Origin: Basidiobolus meristosporus CBS 931.73
Lineage: Eukaryota > Basidiobolomycota > Basidiobolomycetes > Basidiobolales > Basidiobolaceae
Length of the DNA: 64,000 nt
Direction of reading: 5' to 3'
Assembly: GCA_002104905.1 (NCBI GenBank)
Contig: MCFE01000139.1
Span: 62,001 to 126,000 of the forward strand
Position numbers and translations under genes: made by a program. The notes beneath the pieces were generated by a model, which worked only from the letters and a program-made list of their open reading frames with translations, was not told the origin of the DNA and did not search any database. Shown in pieces: positions 10,785-22,025 of this stretch (its first letter is position 1; the number at the start of each line of letters is the position of its first letter).

Positions 10785-12829
10785 GTTTTCCAGCAGAATA
10801 ACGGTATATAGCTGTCATGCCAAAGCACATATTATAATCTGCAATGGAGATACCCCCTCTATCAGCAAGATATCCAGGTTTTCTGGGTGCAAAGGATGGT
10901 ATTGCTGTTGAATGTGTTAAATACAGGGACTCTAATCCATAACTCACATATACATTGATTACCCAACAACAGGAACATCATCTTTCTCCAGAGAGAAGGT
11001 ACAGAAGTTGAAATGCAATTGCAGCAAAATTTGCAAGCTACTGCCATTGGCCAGATTATGGCATTAATTGGAAACCAGATATACTTAAGATAGGGTGTAT
11101 ATGTTGCAGCAAAGCCTTCCACTGGAAGTTATGTATTTACTTGGCAATAATATACCTATACTGATGACCAAGTTTTATGTGGGGCATTTCAGGCAAGGCA
11201 AATCCATTGAGATACCAGTAAGATTTCAAAAATTGGCTAATAAGATTTCAAAAATTGGCTATATATTACAAAGTATCTACTATCCCAGGTACTTCTCATG
11301 AGAACCATTCAACATTCCTGCACATATGCAACAGTACGTGTGCAAGGATTGGATGAGCTGGACATGAATTCTATCAGGTGGCCTTCTGAAGACATTTCTA
11401 CTAGGAGTCCATTGGAATCATTGGAAGTCATATGTGAATATTGTAGGAATTTTTATCCAGATGTGGATCACCAATGCAAACTTGATGCATCCACAGCGTT
11501 GGTGCAAGGAGTAAGTGCTGGGATATGAGAGTCTTCACTACAAAAATATAGCAGAACATATAGATCTCTGCTGCTGTATCCAGTCTCTACTCCATCTTGC
11601 TTAGTGTATTAAGAATATTAGACATTGTTTCACCTTTTGCAGGTTTCATATGGAGTAGGTATGTGGGGAGATGGGAAGACAAGTTGTTGTGCATCAACAT
11701 TTAAAACTTGGCCAATTTCACTCCGTTAGAAAATCTAGTACCCTAACTGATTTTCCCTAACCCGAACATACCTAATCCCTGATGTGGTTTATTTTATCAC
11801 TTCTCAGAATCTATTTTTAGCTGTCACACCTGATCAATTTCCAAGTGGTCATTATGTCCTCAACTGATCTGCTAAACCTTTCCAAAGGATTAGTTGACTG
11901 AGATCTATCCAACTATTTAGTAGTTGCCAAGACATCAGCTGATTAATGATGCAATTTTTCATATATCTTATGCACCTGTCAACACCCCAACAGATTTCAA
12001 TTAGTTCAGTCTCTTGGCACTTACTAGTGCAACTCAGCTAGAAAAGTATAAATAAAGCTTACTGAACCTTTTGGTTTAGTGTATATCTCAACAAAATTAA
12101 GAATTCAACATATCCATTCTATTTTCTACCTAAGCTTAGCGCATCTAGCACTCTCAAGAACACCAAGCCTAGCTTGCATAACAAACCCACTCTGTTGCCT
12201 TTATAGCCCAACTCAGCTATATATAAGACCAATTTAGAACAGAACCTCTCTGCTAATATTTCTGTCATTCTTGGCAATTCTAAGATTCTGCACTTAGTTG
12301 TCACTTAGGTTCAGTTAGTTCATTCAAGAGTTTTATTACACTTTTCTCTTGGATACAACACATGTCAAGTTGTTGGTACTATCTTGTCCCAGTCTCATCA
12401 AGAATATTACCCTCAAGTCTTTCATGAATGTGATGAGTTGGTACACAGAGGACAGCCAGGAAGAGTTTGATAATACTCAGCACAGATGTCAACATGGAGA
12501 CACCTATGCTTATGGCATTAAAAGCTAAGCAGCCCCAATGTGTGGGCAATCAGTTAGGTAATGCAAAGTTGGGTTAGGTGCAACAAGTAACTAGCTCTTT
12601 TCATCAAAACTCTACCAAGGTATTCCGGATTTCTCTTGGTCACAAGCCAATATCTACACCATTCAATACAAAGTTCACACAATCAAGAGCCAGAGCACAC
12701 CTATAAGGAGGACTAAATCCATCAGGGAGAAGGAATATATTGGCTATATGCCAAAAAGCTCTTTGGGATATTGAGAAGGTTTTCATGGCAGAAATGCCGG
12801 CAGCCAAGCATATAAATTAGCAGAGCACA
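10785..12829 (+). pseudogene. Tnp2-like transposase core and C-terminal part (Cac3)
   Basis: The core motif IIICNGDTPSISKI is encoded near 10830-10870. Downstream segments (11095-11528) parallel the copy at 42770-43100, and 11525-11684 plus 12361-12829 parallel the C-terminal region seen at 4113-6786. Multiple stops are present. Solo LTR-C splits the gene between GACAAGT and CATGTCAAGTTG, and the uninterrupted relative at 6090 reads AAGTCAAGTTGCAGG. Confidence 0.55.
11685..12360 (+). repeat. LTR-C solo LTR, copy 1
   Basis: This 676-bp repeat starts TGTTGTGCATC and ends GGATACAACA, and it is closely matched by the copy at 15800-16497. The flanks CAAGT and CATGT fit a 5-bp target duplication inside the Tnp2 relic. 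A TATA-like AAGTATAAATAAAG at about 12043 fits an LTR promoter. No internal retrotransposon region adjoins either copy. Confidence 0.8.
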
Positions 12830-12842
12830 AATACAATAGCTG

Positions 12843-12966
12843 TGTGGTGGTTCATGAGTCTGAGAGGTGCTGCCTACAACACCTGCCAACTGTCTTGTGT
12901 GAGGTGCTCACAACAACCAATAGCCACTGGCAAGAGGTTTCAGCAATATCTGGGTTTTGTGGCAGA
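12843..12966 (+). repeat. LTR-A 5' fragment, divergent
   Basis: It begins TGTGGTGGTTCATGAG and resembles the first 120 bases of LTR-A, most closely the divergent antisense copy at 2433-3037. It is truncated at about 12966 where Ty3 reverse-transcriptase sequence begins. Confidence 0.5.
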
Positions 12967-13273
12967 TAGATGTCAAAGAGAATGAAGACCCAGACGTGTC
13001 AATAAATACTGTATAGCTATGAATCCCAGCTTGACTCTGTTTTAGTGAAGAAAAAGTACCCCATACCTTGCATTGATGAGCATTTGGACCTACTCAATGG
13101 AGTCACCATATTCAGCAAGATTGACCACATATCAGGACACAGCCAGATAAGGGTGAGACTAGAAGATATCCTAAGACAGGATCCAAGACCAGATATGGAC
13201 ATTACAAGTACTTAGTCATGAACTTTAGCCTCACCAATGTCCCTGGAACACTCTTGACATTGATGCAAACTGT
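12967..13273 (+). pseudogene. Ty3 (family E) reverse transcriptase fragment
   Basis: The plus strand encodes, with frame changes, KKYPIPCIDE, LNGVTIFSKIDH and [10 protein letters not shown], matching the reverse transcriptase of the Ty3 element at 21648-26538. It keeps the roughly 47-bp segment between two CCAGATA repeats (13141-13194) that the better-preserved element has lost. It is truncated on the right by LTR-A at 13274. Confidence 0.7.
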
Positions 13274-13683
13274 TGTGGTGGTGTAAAAGTCCATGGGAGA
13301 GTTTCATCTAGCACTTCACAAGTGTTTTGTATGTGGGGTGAGCCCTGAGTGCAATAAACCTCTGGCAAAAGCTTGATGAGAATACCTCGGCTCTGTCTCT
13401 ACTTTAATGTGAAGTGTAGCAAAGTCACAAGCCTGTTGTCAGAGAACTACTGAGCTAAAGCCCCAACTTAGTTGGTGTCTTGACAAAAGTATGTGCTGGG
13501 CTCAGTATCCTTTGAGATGCTAATGTACTTAGGCTTATAAAGTCAAAAGAAATATACAATCCACCAGCAGGGACTCGATAACAATGCAGCTGTGGTCAAT
13601 AGTTACAAAGATAGAAGGGTATCCTTGCCTGTATAAGTACAAGCTTGGGAAAGAATCAAATATAATGAAAAATGTCTACTCTA
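13274..13683 (+). repeat. LTR-A 5' part
   Basis: It starts TGTGGTGGTG directly inside Ty3 reverse-transcriptase sequence and follows the first 410 bases of LTR-A. It is cut at about 13683 by the start of LTR-D. Confidence 0.7.
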
Positions 13684-14903
13684 TGTCACAATTGCATGAT
13701 ATCCATGACCTTTTGTGATCTAGTTAATAGACCTGTTCTGTTGGATAGTGCCATATGGAGCCAGGAGTGCCCAATGATGTCATTGTGTTCCAGAGAGACC
13801 AAGTGCACCTTCAATTGGCCACAGAGTGTGAAACATAGCTCTGCATCTTCATGCATAGCTGCCCCTGTGTTTCACCCATTGTGCTGCAGAAAACCCACTT
13901 TTTGACCTTTTTTTTAGGTCAATGTTGCGCAGGATGTGTAAGAGCACAAATGGATTGAAGACATGCATCAGGTACTCAATACCCATGGCACTCTGAATCT
14001 AGCTCCTCCTGCTTATAACATGTCAGAAAAATGCATGGCACTATCTTGGTCCACTGGTACTATCTAGCACTATAAGTGCTTTGTATAGATCTTACTTTTG
14101 GGCTAATAATTAAATGTAGTGCCAGATAGTACCAGTGGGCCAAGATAGTGCCATGCATTTTTGTTACATGTTACAAGCTACAGGAGCTTAATTCAGAGTG
14201 CCATGGGTATTGAGTACCTGAGGCATGTCTTCAATACTTTTGTGCTCTTACACATCCTGCACAACTTTGACCCAAAAAAAAGTCAAAAAATGGATTTTCT
14301 CCCACACAATGGGTGAAACACAGGGGCAGCTTTGCATGAAGATGCAGAGCTATGTTTCACACTCTGTGGCCAAGTATAGGTTCATTTGGTCTCCCAGGCA
14401 CACTGTGGCATCATTTGGCAATCATGACTCAATGTGGCACTATCCAACAGAACAAATCTAATTATGTTAGTGAAGAAATCCCAGTTCCTTAAAGAGAGTT
14501 CTATATCACTTTAGCAACTTCTTGAAAAAATTAAGTCAACATTACCCAATGGAATATACTATCAAAGCTTCCCTTTGGAGTTGATATAGCTTAATACCAT
14601 GCATGGTAATTGTTTGTCAGATGACCTAGTCACCTGAGTGGCAGGCTCTTGGCATGTCCCCATGTAATTTTTTAGTTTGTTCCTTAGTATATTTCTATCT
14701 TGGCGCACTTACTGTGCCTCACCCCAGAACCCCATATATATTAGCCAATATCTCTTGGTACTCATATTGCCAAAAAGTATATGCAGTTTATTCCCCCTTA
14801 TGTATTTCTCAGTATGATAAATACAAGACTTGAATAAACAGCCTTGCCTTGTTGATCCACATCTTAGTCCTTTCCTGGTCTTGCCTTGTGTCTATTCAAA
14901 ACA
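13684..14903 (+). repeat. LTR-D solo LTR carrying foldback element 2
   Basis: Outside the 13730-14458 insertion, this matches the 3' LTR of the chromodomain Ty3 element at 48177-48705 along its length. Shared stretches include GTGAAGAAATCCCAGTTCC-like and ATTTCTATCTTGGC segments and the GTCTATTC...ACA end. No internal region of that family adjoins it, so it is a solo LTR or fragment. Confidence 0.75.
13730..14458. mobile_element. Foldback/MITE element 2 (729 bp palindrome)
   Basis: It is closely related to the element at 4796-5527 and has the same two-arm structure, with the centre near 14075-14110. It starts GACCTGTTCTGTTGG and ends CCAACAGAACAAATC. The flanks are TAATA (13725-13729) and TAATT (14459-14463), a slightly decayed 5-bp duplication. 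No gene is present. Its insertion lies inside LTR-D, unlike element 1, which lies in LTR-A. Confidence 0.88.
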
Positions 14904-15050
14904 GTGTTGTCAGGCTGCTCATGACTTATCTGTGGATCTCTACCTTCAACCCAAAGTACTTGAGAAGGACTTGTAGAGGAGAACCCACTTCAAGTATCAA
15001 CCTGAATATTTCCCTAGTCTTATCCTCTAAAAGTAAAGCTACCTTATGTA
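14904..15050. other. Unassigned spacer
   Basis: I see no match to any other part of the window and no convincing coding frame. A short plus-strand frame over this stretch and LTR-D has no recognisable motif. Confidence 0.3.
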
Positions 15051-16660
15051 TGTAAGATTGCTGGCCAAAGCTGCATTCACTACACCATCTTCTAGGAATA
15101 CCTAGACAGATTTGTGGTATTCTACCTAGATGGCATACTGAAATACAGCAAGAGAGAACAGGATCACTTGGTGCATATTAAAAGGTCTTGATGAGGCTAA
15201 GAGAGAACAAGCTATATGGCAGGCTAGTAAAGTGGGAGTTTGTCAAGGGACATGTTGGGTATATGGGACACATAGTAACTGGCACAGCAGTGACCTTAGC
15301 CCCCAAGAAAGTGGAAGTTATCAAAAATATGAAGCAGCACCACAGCATTGCAGAGCGCAGACCATTTGTCAGGATGGTCTTTGACTATAGAGATTTGCAA
15401 AGACCTTTGCAAGTGTTGCAGCCCCTTTGAGCAATATGATTAAGAGAGACAACACCTTCAAATGGGACAGAGCCTGTGAGACAGCATTTCATATACTTAA
15501 GAATGAACTTGCCAACCTGCCAAGTTTAAGAGCATCTGACTTCAGAAAAGAGGTTACTCTCTGCAAAGATGCTTCAGATTATGTAATTGGCAGAGTTCTG
15601 AGCCAAGAGTATGGAGGAAACATATACCCGGTTGCTTTCAAATCCAGGAAGTTGAGCTCAGCAGAACCAAACTATCCAGTGCATGAAAAGGAGATGCTTC
15701 TTATAATTAACTACTTGATATGGAGATGGTTGATTGCAGAAATCAAATTTACTGTGAAGACTGATCAAGCCTCCCTTAAGTATATATTTGCTCAAAAGGT
15801 GTTGTGCATCAACATTTAAAGCTTGGCCAATTTCACTCCGTTAGAAAATCTAGTACCCTAACTGATTTTCCCTAACCCAAACATACCTAATCCCTGATGT
15901 GGTTTATTTTATCACTTCTCAGAATCTATTTTTAACTGTCACACCTGATCAATTTTCAAGTGGTCATTATGTCCTCAGCTGATCAGCTAAGCCTTTCCAA
16001 AGGATTAGTCATCTGAGATCTATCCAACTATTTAGTAGTTGCCAAAACACCAGCTGATTAATAATGCAATTTTTCATATATCTTATGCACCTATCAACAC
16101 CCAGGCAGATTTCAATTATGTCCAGTCTCTTGGTGCTTACTAGTGTAACTTAATTAGAAAAGTATAAATAAAGCTTACTGAACCTTTTGTTTTAGTGTGT
16201 GTCTCAACAAAAATAAGATTGTGCCTCAGCAAAATTAAGAATTCAACAATTCTGTTCTATTTACTACCCAAGCTTAGTATATAGCATTCCCAAGAACACC
16301 AAGCCTAGCATGTATATCAAACCAGCTCTGTTGCCTATATAGCCCAACTCAACTATATACAAAACCATTATTAGACCAGAACTTCTCTGTTAATATTTCT
16401 GTCACCCTTGACAATTCTGAGATTGTGTGCTTAGTTCTCACTCAGGTTTGGTTAACTCATTCAAGAGTTTTAATACACTTTTGTCTTGGATACAACAGAG
16501 TGTACAATCCAGAAGAATGACAAGCTGAGGGAATACATTCATCAATAGGTCTCAGAGATTAAATGCTGCCCTGGGAGAAGTAATATGGTTGCTGACACCT
16601 TATTATGACTAGAACCAGTTGCACAAACCAATCTGGTGCATGAATCCAACATAGTACCAG
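15051..16660 (+). pseudogene. Ty3 (family E) reverse transcriptase/RNase H relic, split by LTR-C
   Basis: The plus strand encodes a decayed version of the Ty3 polymerase. The YLDD region is present as YLDG near 15128, followed by an RNase H part (15427-15795) with VTLCKDASDYVIGRVLSQE and YPVHEKEMLL. LTR-C interrupts it after a phrase matching KYIFTQK of the better copy. It resumes at 16498 with SRRMTR-like sequence and ends near 16660, where copia sequence starts. Several frameshifts and stops are present. Confidence 0.7.
15800..16497 (+). repeat. LTR-C solo LTR, copy 2
   Basis: This 698-bp copy runs from TGTTGTGCATC to GGATACAACA and closely matches 11685-12360. It is inserted in the Ty3 RNase H coding relic, with continuous homology to the Ty3 gene on both sides. 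A duplication is not clear. It contains a small extra internal repeat (around 16195-16240) absent from copy 1. Confidence 0.8.
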
Positions 16661-18100
16661 AAGAGAAATTGAGCCCAAAGGAATAGTGGAAGAAGTGGAG
16701 AAGTTTCAAGAGAAGGAGAGAAAAGCCATTGAAATCATATATGTTGATGTGCACAATTCCTTCATTGGACAAATTCATGCTTCAAATACTGCCAAAGCTG
16801 TATGGAAATCCTTAGAGATGATCTTTTGACCAAAGTCAGTATCTAGCAAGCTTTATTTAAAACAAATTTACTTCAACATGAGGAAGAAGCCAGATGATCA
16901 CATGCCGCAAATCATTACCCAAATGGAAACACTTGCAGAAGAACTTTACAGTACCAATCCTAGTTTAGATGATAAAGAAAAGGTACTCTGTCTACTTTGC
17001 AGCTTACCAGTCAAGTATGAGCTACTAATACTTTCTCTTGAAAGCAGAGAAGTTGGTTTGACTTCAGAATATGTCAAAGGAATACTTTGCCATGAAAACT
17101 CAGACCTAAAGATCAAGTGGCAAAAACTGAAAATAGTGCTTTGTTCAGCTCAGAAATGCAGACAGAAAAGAAAGGAAAGAAACAAGACTATAGGAAACAT
17201 GGTTGCTGTAACTACTGTAAGTAGCCAGGACACTGGGCAAGAGAATACAAGAAGAAACAAGCAGACAAAAACAGAAACAGAGCAGGCTAACCATATCACT
17301 AGTTATGAACAGTTATTTGTAGCTGTACAAGAGAGTGCAAGTAACCAAAGTTGTGAGTGTTATACTGACTCTGGCGCATCACAGCATATTTGTGTTATAA
17401 AGATTGGTTCACACACCAGATCTCCAGGACCTTGGGATCTTTGGTAGTGATGTCTTTTATTGCATCGCTGACTAAAAAGATAAAAGTTGGAACCAAATGG
17501 TAGAAAAGGGGTCTTCTTTGAATATTGTGAGGATACTAAAGGATATAGAGTGTATGATGGCATAATTCCAAAGTTGGTCAGGAGCAGGGACATTGTCTCA
17601 AAGGAGAATTCAGAACAGAAAGTGACAGAAATCATTGATCAGCTGCCTGATGTTGCAATCAACACTAGTGATGAAGATATGTATCTGATCCAGCCAGGCA
17701 AAAATGGTAATTTCACCAGTTCCAGATCAGAGCATATTGTCCCAGTTAAGATGTCTATCAGAAAATGAGATGCTCTTGGATCCTGGTGGCAGACATTCAA
17801 TGATCATGGAGAAGCTTATCTTGCCTTATGTGCTTAACCTCATAATATGGAACATATTTTACAAGGATAATCAAGGTTGTTATTCACTGGCTAGGAATTC
17901 TACTAATTATGCTAGAACTAAGCAGACAGATATAAGAACACCATTTTGCAAGGGTGGCTGTAGAAGATAACTTAGCAGAGCTAGTTTACTGCCCAACTGA
18001 CAAAATGGTGGCAGATAAATTGACAAAACCACTATCTAGGCTAAAATTTGGGAATATTGAAGAGGAATTAGGAATAAGAATTTATCTAGTTGAGGGGAAG
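16661..18100 (+). pseudogene. Copia relic: gag-protease, integrase and RNase H pieces
   Basis: Three blocks match the copia element at 29787-34124. A gag/zinc-knuckle/protease block lies at 16661-17420, including MRKKPDDHM and DSGASQHIC. An integrase-side block lies at 17440-17770, and an RNase H tail at 17860-18100 ends in the polypurine tract TTGAGGGGAAG. The central reverse transcriptase is deleted. Stops and frame changes are present. It adjoins a copia LTR starting at 18101, interrupted at 18281 by transposon copy B. Confidence 0.75.
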
Positions 18101-18280
18101 TGTTGAAATAGTGAACTGTTGGTATCTTTCAGCAGCTAAACACTTATGTAACAATTCTGGACTTGTCTTGGTCAGAGTGGAACTAACCTATAGCCCTAAC
18201 CTTGCCACTTTCTTTGGATCTATTATTCTATGATTATTCCCCTGTAGTCATGATCAAATTAGCACATTTATCAGACATTA
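18101..18280 (+). repeat. Copia LTR, first part (interrupted)
   Basis: It begins TGTTGAAATA just after the copia polypurine tract and follows the copia LTR until CAGACATTA. The remainder of the same LTR resumes at 26585, after the 8.3-kb DDE-transposon insertion. Confidence 0.85.
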
Positions 18281-19032
18281 GACTTGTTCCATTGTACCAA
18301 ACCAGGGTGTGTAGTGCAATCTGCGGTCTTGAAGAACAATTGGGTGCCATATTATAGCCACCAGTAGGCAGGATTGCTCTTGGACAATTTTGCACCATGT
18401 GGGATAATCTTTCATACTATTGCACAATCTAACACAATGAGGTTGGCACAGATGATTGTGCAAATTTGTAATGTTTGCATTATGTGCTTGATTGGTTAAT
18501 GCTATAATGGTAGGTAAAATCTGGTAGTTGGAAATGTTTCTTTAATGCAAAAGGAAATAAATGCATATCACACTATAAACTACACTGATACTTACCATTT
18601 TGGTTACCTTCACTCCAATTGGATGGTATCTCAGCAGTTAACTGGTTCAAAAGTATCCTGAAGCTGTCAGCCCCTGATTGGCTCTTTGAATAATACACAA
18701 GCTACCTGATTTGCCTTCAGATGTGCCATTTTGCCCATTGGGCAAGTAAAATCCCAATCCTAGTGGTTGGACAAGGTGTCATAGCTAACATGCAACCAAT
18801 CAAATAGGTGCAAAAGAGAACCAATGGCTGCACTGGTGTAAAGATGATGTATATATGTAGGGTGTTTATTCATAGGGATTCTGTCTCAAATGTGAGTCAC
18901 CCTTGATAATGCTTAAATCAAAAATTTGATGATCACTGATTTGCAATGACTAGATATGGATTACAAAATAAATTGCATTGTTTGGATCATGACAAATAAT
19001 ATCAATTCAATACAATTGCATCATCTACTCCC

Positions 19033-20266
19033 AGGTTTTTTTCTCACGGGGATTACTACTGAAGCATTTGGTAGTAGTTTACTTTGCAAACCTAAGCTAC
19101 TTACTTGTTGACTATCCTCTTGGCTACTTGTGTATTTGTAGTCAGTATTTTGTCTCCTAGTTGATGAGTGTGATGCTGCAGCTTGGCCATACTAAATCTC
19201 TTCAGATGATGCTATTGAACCAGCCTGCAGTGCTACATGGTGATGCGTTCTTTTACTTGGCAAAGACTCTGGTGGTGGAGGCATTTCATGTGGGTCATCA
19301 TCAGTCAGTTGACCAGGAGGAACATCTGATGGTCAGGTGTAATAGCATGCACAGGTGCAACTTAATGCGCTGGCATGATCCTTGGCTGAGTTTGATGTGA
19401 TGCTGCTTGTTGATGTACTTAGCCTACTCTAATGGACTTGTGTCTAAATGCGCAGTTTGGCAAGTTCTGGTGGTTTTGCTCAGAAGTATGCATGTTGATG
19501 CACCATAAGTTGACTTAATGCGTGGCACTCTTGTGATGGATGTTGGCATAGTTTGGATTGACATGAGCCAGTGAGCTGAAGCTGCAAGGGATGGTAAGGA
19601 ATTAAGCAAGGCATGCTGGCACAATCTAGACCCAAATGCTTGTGGTGTGTGTTCTGCCTCTTGAAGTTCACCTTGTGATTTCTCAAGGTATTTACCTACC
19701 CTCTGACTGATAATCTGGAGCTGTTGCCTGGATGAGTACTGTGTATATTGCGCTTGGAATCCACTTGGCTCTACTAATATATCATGTAATGCATTAGTCA
19801 TTTGAGGCAAACTATCAGTCAAAATCTCTTTGGTTCCCAAAGTTGAGGCACAAACAGATGTGTCCAGCCTATACTGCGCAAATTGCATGCAAAATTGTTC
19901 CTGTGTGGCTTCCTCATCCAATTCCCTCACTCTCAGCTCATTCTTGATTTCAATACTTGGCTTGTTATATATCTTCTTATATACATCTGCAGGCTTCTAA
20001 ATGTAGAACTCATGCCACAGCTTTCTACTCAGGATCTTCCATCTCTGTCAACTCTCTGAGGTATCTAGTTCTGCTAGATTGATGATTAGCGCCCAAATAT
20101 CTGTATGAAGACTCATCATAGACACTTGGGGCATACTAAAGTTATCTGGCAAGGACTCAAATGGATTCAACATTGACTTCTTGGGTCCAGACAGTGCTTG
20201 TGAGCTGGGGGTGGGGTTTTGTCTGGGTTGTATTAAAGATGAGTTGAGACTTGATATAGGGACCAT
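19033..20266 (-). pseudogene. ORF1 of the two-gene DDE transposon (copy B)
   Basis: This is a diverged minus-strand copy of the ORF at 414-1685. It starts MVPISSLNSSLIQPRQ and ends at a TGA at 19033-19035. Frames are broken at several points (about 19990 and 19424). Compared with copy A almost every CpG has become TpG or CpA; in the segment 19840-19920 essentially all differences are of that type. At the codon where copy A has TGA this copy has CAA. Confidence 0.75.
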
Positions 20267-20607
20267 AGTGATGGACTTTGATACTTAAACTGTAGTGTAT
20301 TAGCATCAACCTGGTTTTATATGAAATACATATTAAAACTAATGTGATTGTTGAGTTTTCTATATACTATGCATGATGCATTTTCAATTGCATTGACACA
20401 GATTGGATTCCATCAATTGCAGATTTCCTGTTTCATTATAGACTTGTGAGTAAAGCAACAATAAACATATTAAGCCATTGTTTGAGGATGATTTTTGCAA
20501 CAAAATGATGGGATAAATGGCAATTGAAGGCGATTAAATCAAAATACATGGAAAATCAGATAAATAAAGAAGATTGCACTGAATCAACTCAAAACACCTC
20601 AGCCTGA
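20267..20607. promoter_or_regulatory. Shared upstream region between ORF1 and transposase
   Basis: This is the interval between the two divergent genes of the DDE transposon. Copy A retains the ORF1-proximal 330 bases (83-413) with good similarity, so the region belongs to the element. A bidirectional promoter is the simplest role for it, but I see no defined promoter motif. Confidence 0.35.
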
Positions 20608-21507
20608 TCACCTACCAACTTAAATAGGACTTACTCATCTGTATGGTCTTTTCTTGTCAATCCCATCACTTCCACTGGATTTCCTTTTGACACACTAGAG
20701 GAGATCTATACCATGTACTGTGGACCATCTACCCTAATCTACGCAAGGAGATCCCTTGTTAAGCTTCTCTGCTATTACAACAACTATTGCCCTACAAGGT
20801 TTCATCCCATCATCCATGGCAACAAAAGTCCTAGAGACTTTCATTCCCAGCTGACAGCAAAGGTGAACCACCTTGCAGAGGGTATGAATGACTTAGAGCA
20901 AGCTTGGAATACTAGGTGCAGAAGCTCTAATAGACTTCCATATCCCACAGTGTTCAGCAACAGGCTGAATATCAGGAGTATTTTGATACCTTCCCAATCA
21001 GGATTAACAGACCTTTTGGAGGGCAGAGGCACTTTTATTCTGGCAAATATAAGTCACACTGTGAAGTTCCAAGCATAGTTCAACTTTGATGGTAACATCA
21101 TCTGGTTTAGTGGGCCATTTGCTGGAAGTAGGCATGACAAAGCACTCAGGGTAGAGAATTATCCTGAATTCAGTAGAGGGGAGAAATGTATGGCAGACTT
21201 AGCCTCAATAGGAGAGGATGGTCAGAGATTAGGATGTATTACAGCTTATAGGAAGCCAAGGAATGGAGTGCTTTGCAGGAAGCAGAAGCTCTACAATGAG
21301 ATATTTGATCATATCAGAGTGAGGGTAGAGCATACATTTTTCTATCTGAAGACATTCAGCATACTAGCTGGCAAATACAGAGGAAAGTCATTTATAGGAG
21401 AAAACAGCAGAATAGACAAAATAGTAAAGATACCTATCAATGTACAGTATATTTATACAAAAAGACATCCACTGAGAGAAATGCGTCTGGAGCATTGTGA
21501 AGAGTAA
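20608..21507 (+). pseudogene. DDE_4/Harbinger-like transposase, one in-frame stop
   Basis: One frame runs from just after a stop at 20605 to TAA 21505-21507, with a single internal TAG at 21076-21078; ATG 20713 is the first clear methionine. After the stop come FNFDGN, FSGPFAGSRHD, ADLASIGE and VRVEHTFFYLKTFSIL. This order resembles IS5/PIF-Harbinger DDE transposases (GxxHD, then aDxxY, then VExxFxxLKxFRIL). The ADL aspartate (21196) and the VEH glutamate (21328) are 44 codons apart and would be the second and third catalytic residues. The first aspartate is uncertain. It is divergent from ORF1. The 5-bp target duplication is unlike the 3-bp duplication usual for PIF/Harbinger. Confidence 0.7.
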
Positions 21508-21647
21508 ATAAAGCAAAGAAAGCACCATTCTGAGCAACATAACTAAAACTAGATAAAATTACCAGTAACTATATGCTATCACTGGCAGTATGGTGGAAAT
21601 TGTAATGCCAAATGGTGCTGCAGAGTGCCAGATCAATATGGTGCTAT

Positions 21648-22015
21648 TGTTACAAGTCTTGGTATAAGAGTTGTAGAGGAATAGGGAGTTTAGCTAGTAT
21701 TGTATTCACTAAAACTTGAACTGATTTTTATTGAGGTTCCAGCAGCTCCTTATATACATTTTGCCAGATCAATTGCTGACTAATTGTATTTCCTAATGTA
21801 GGTTGTGGCTGATGACTCATCTGATTGCATCATCATCACCCAATAAGATCCTACTTAATATATCTATTTCTGTCTGATAAGGATCTGCTGATTCATTTGC
21901 TGACTAATGCTACTGATTTGATAGAAAATACTGATATACTGATAACCTAAACATATACTAATTGATTTGACTAAAAACTGATCTAACTTAAACATTCAAG
22001 CGGCAGATCATAACA
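21648..22015 (-). repeat. 3' LTR of Ty3 family E
   Basis: This is the 368-bp LTR at the left side of the minus-strand element. It differs from the other LTR at about positions 21774, 21928, 21960 and 22007. Confidence 0.92.
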
Positions 22016-22025
22016 TTCTCCCCTA

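Larger units (their letters stand above)
10736..12842 (+). mobile_element. CACTA-like fragment Cac3 with a rearranged end
   Basis: A left-type terminus (10736-10784, related to CCCTATGAAAATAATTTGG at 44214) is joined directly to Tnp2 core sequence in sense orientation. In other copies that terminus is followed by the antisense 3' end of Tnp2, so this junction reflects an internal inversion or deletion. The Tnp2 relic runs to about 12829 and is interrupted by solo LTR-C (11685-12360). Confidence 0.55.

Noticed and set aside
12967-15799. The two Ty3 family E fragments as one element split by LTR-A and LTR-D
   Set aside because: Both fragments contain the FGLT/APATF region of the reverse transcriptase, so they overlap and are more likely from different copies or a duplication.
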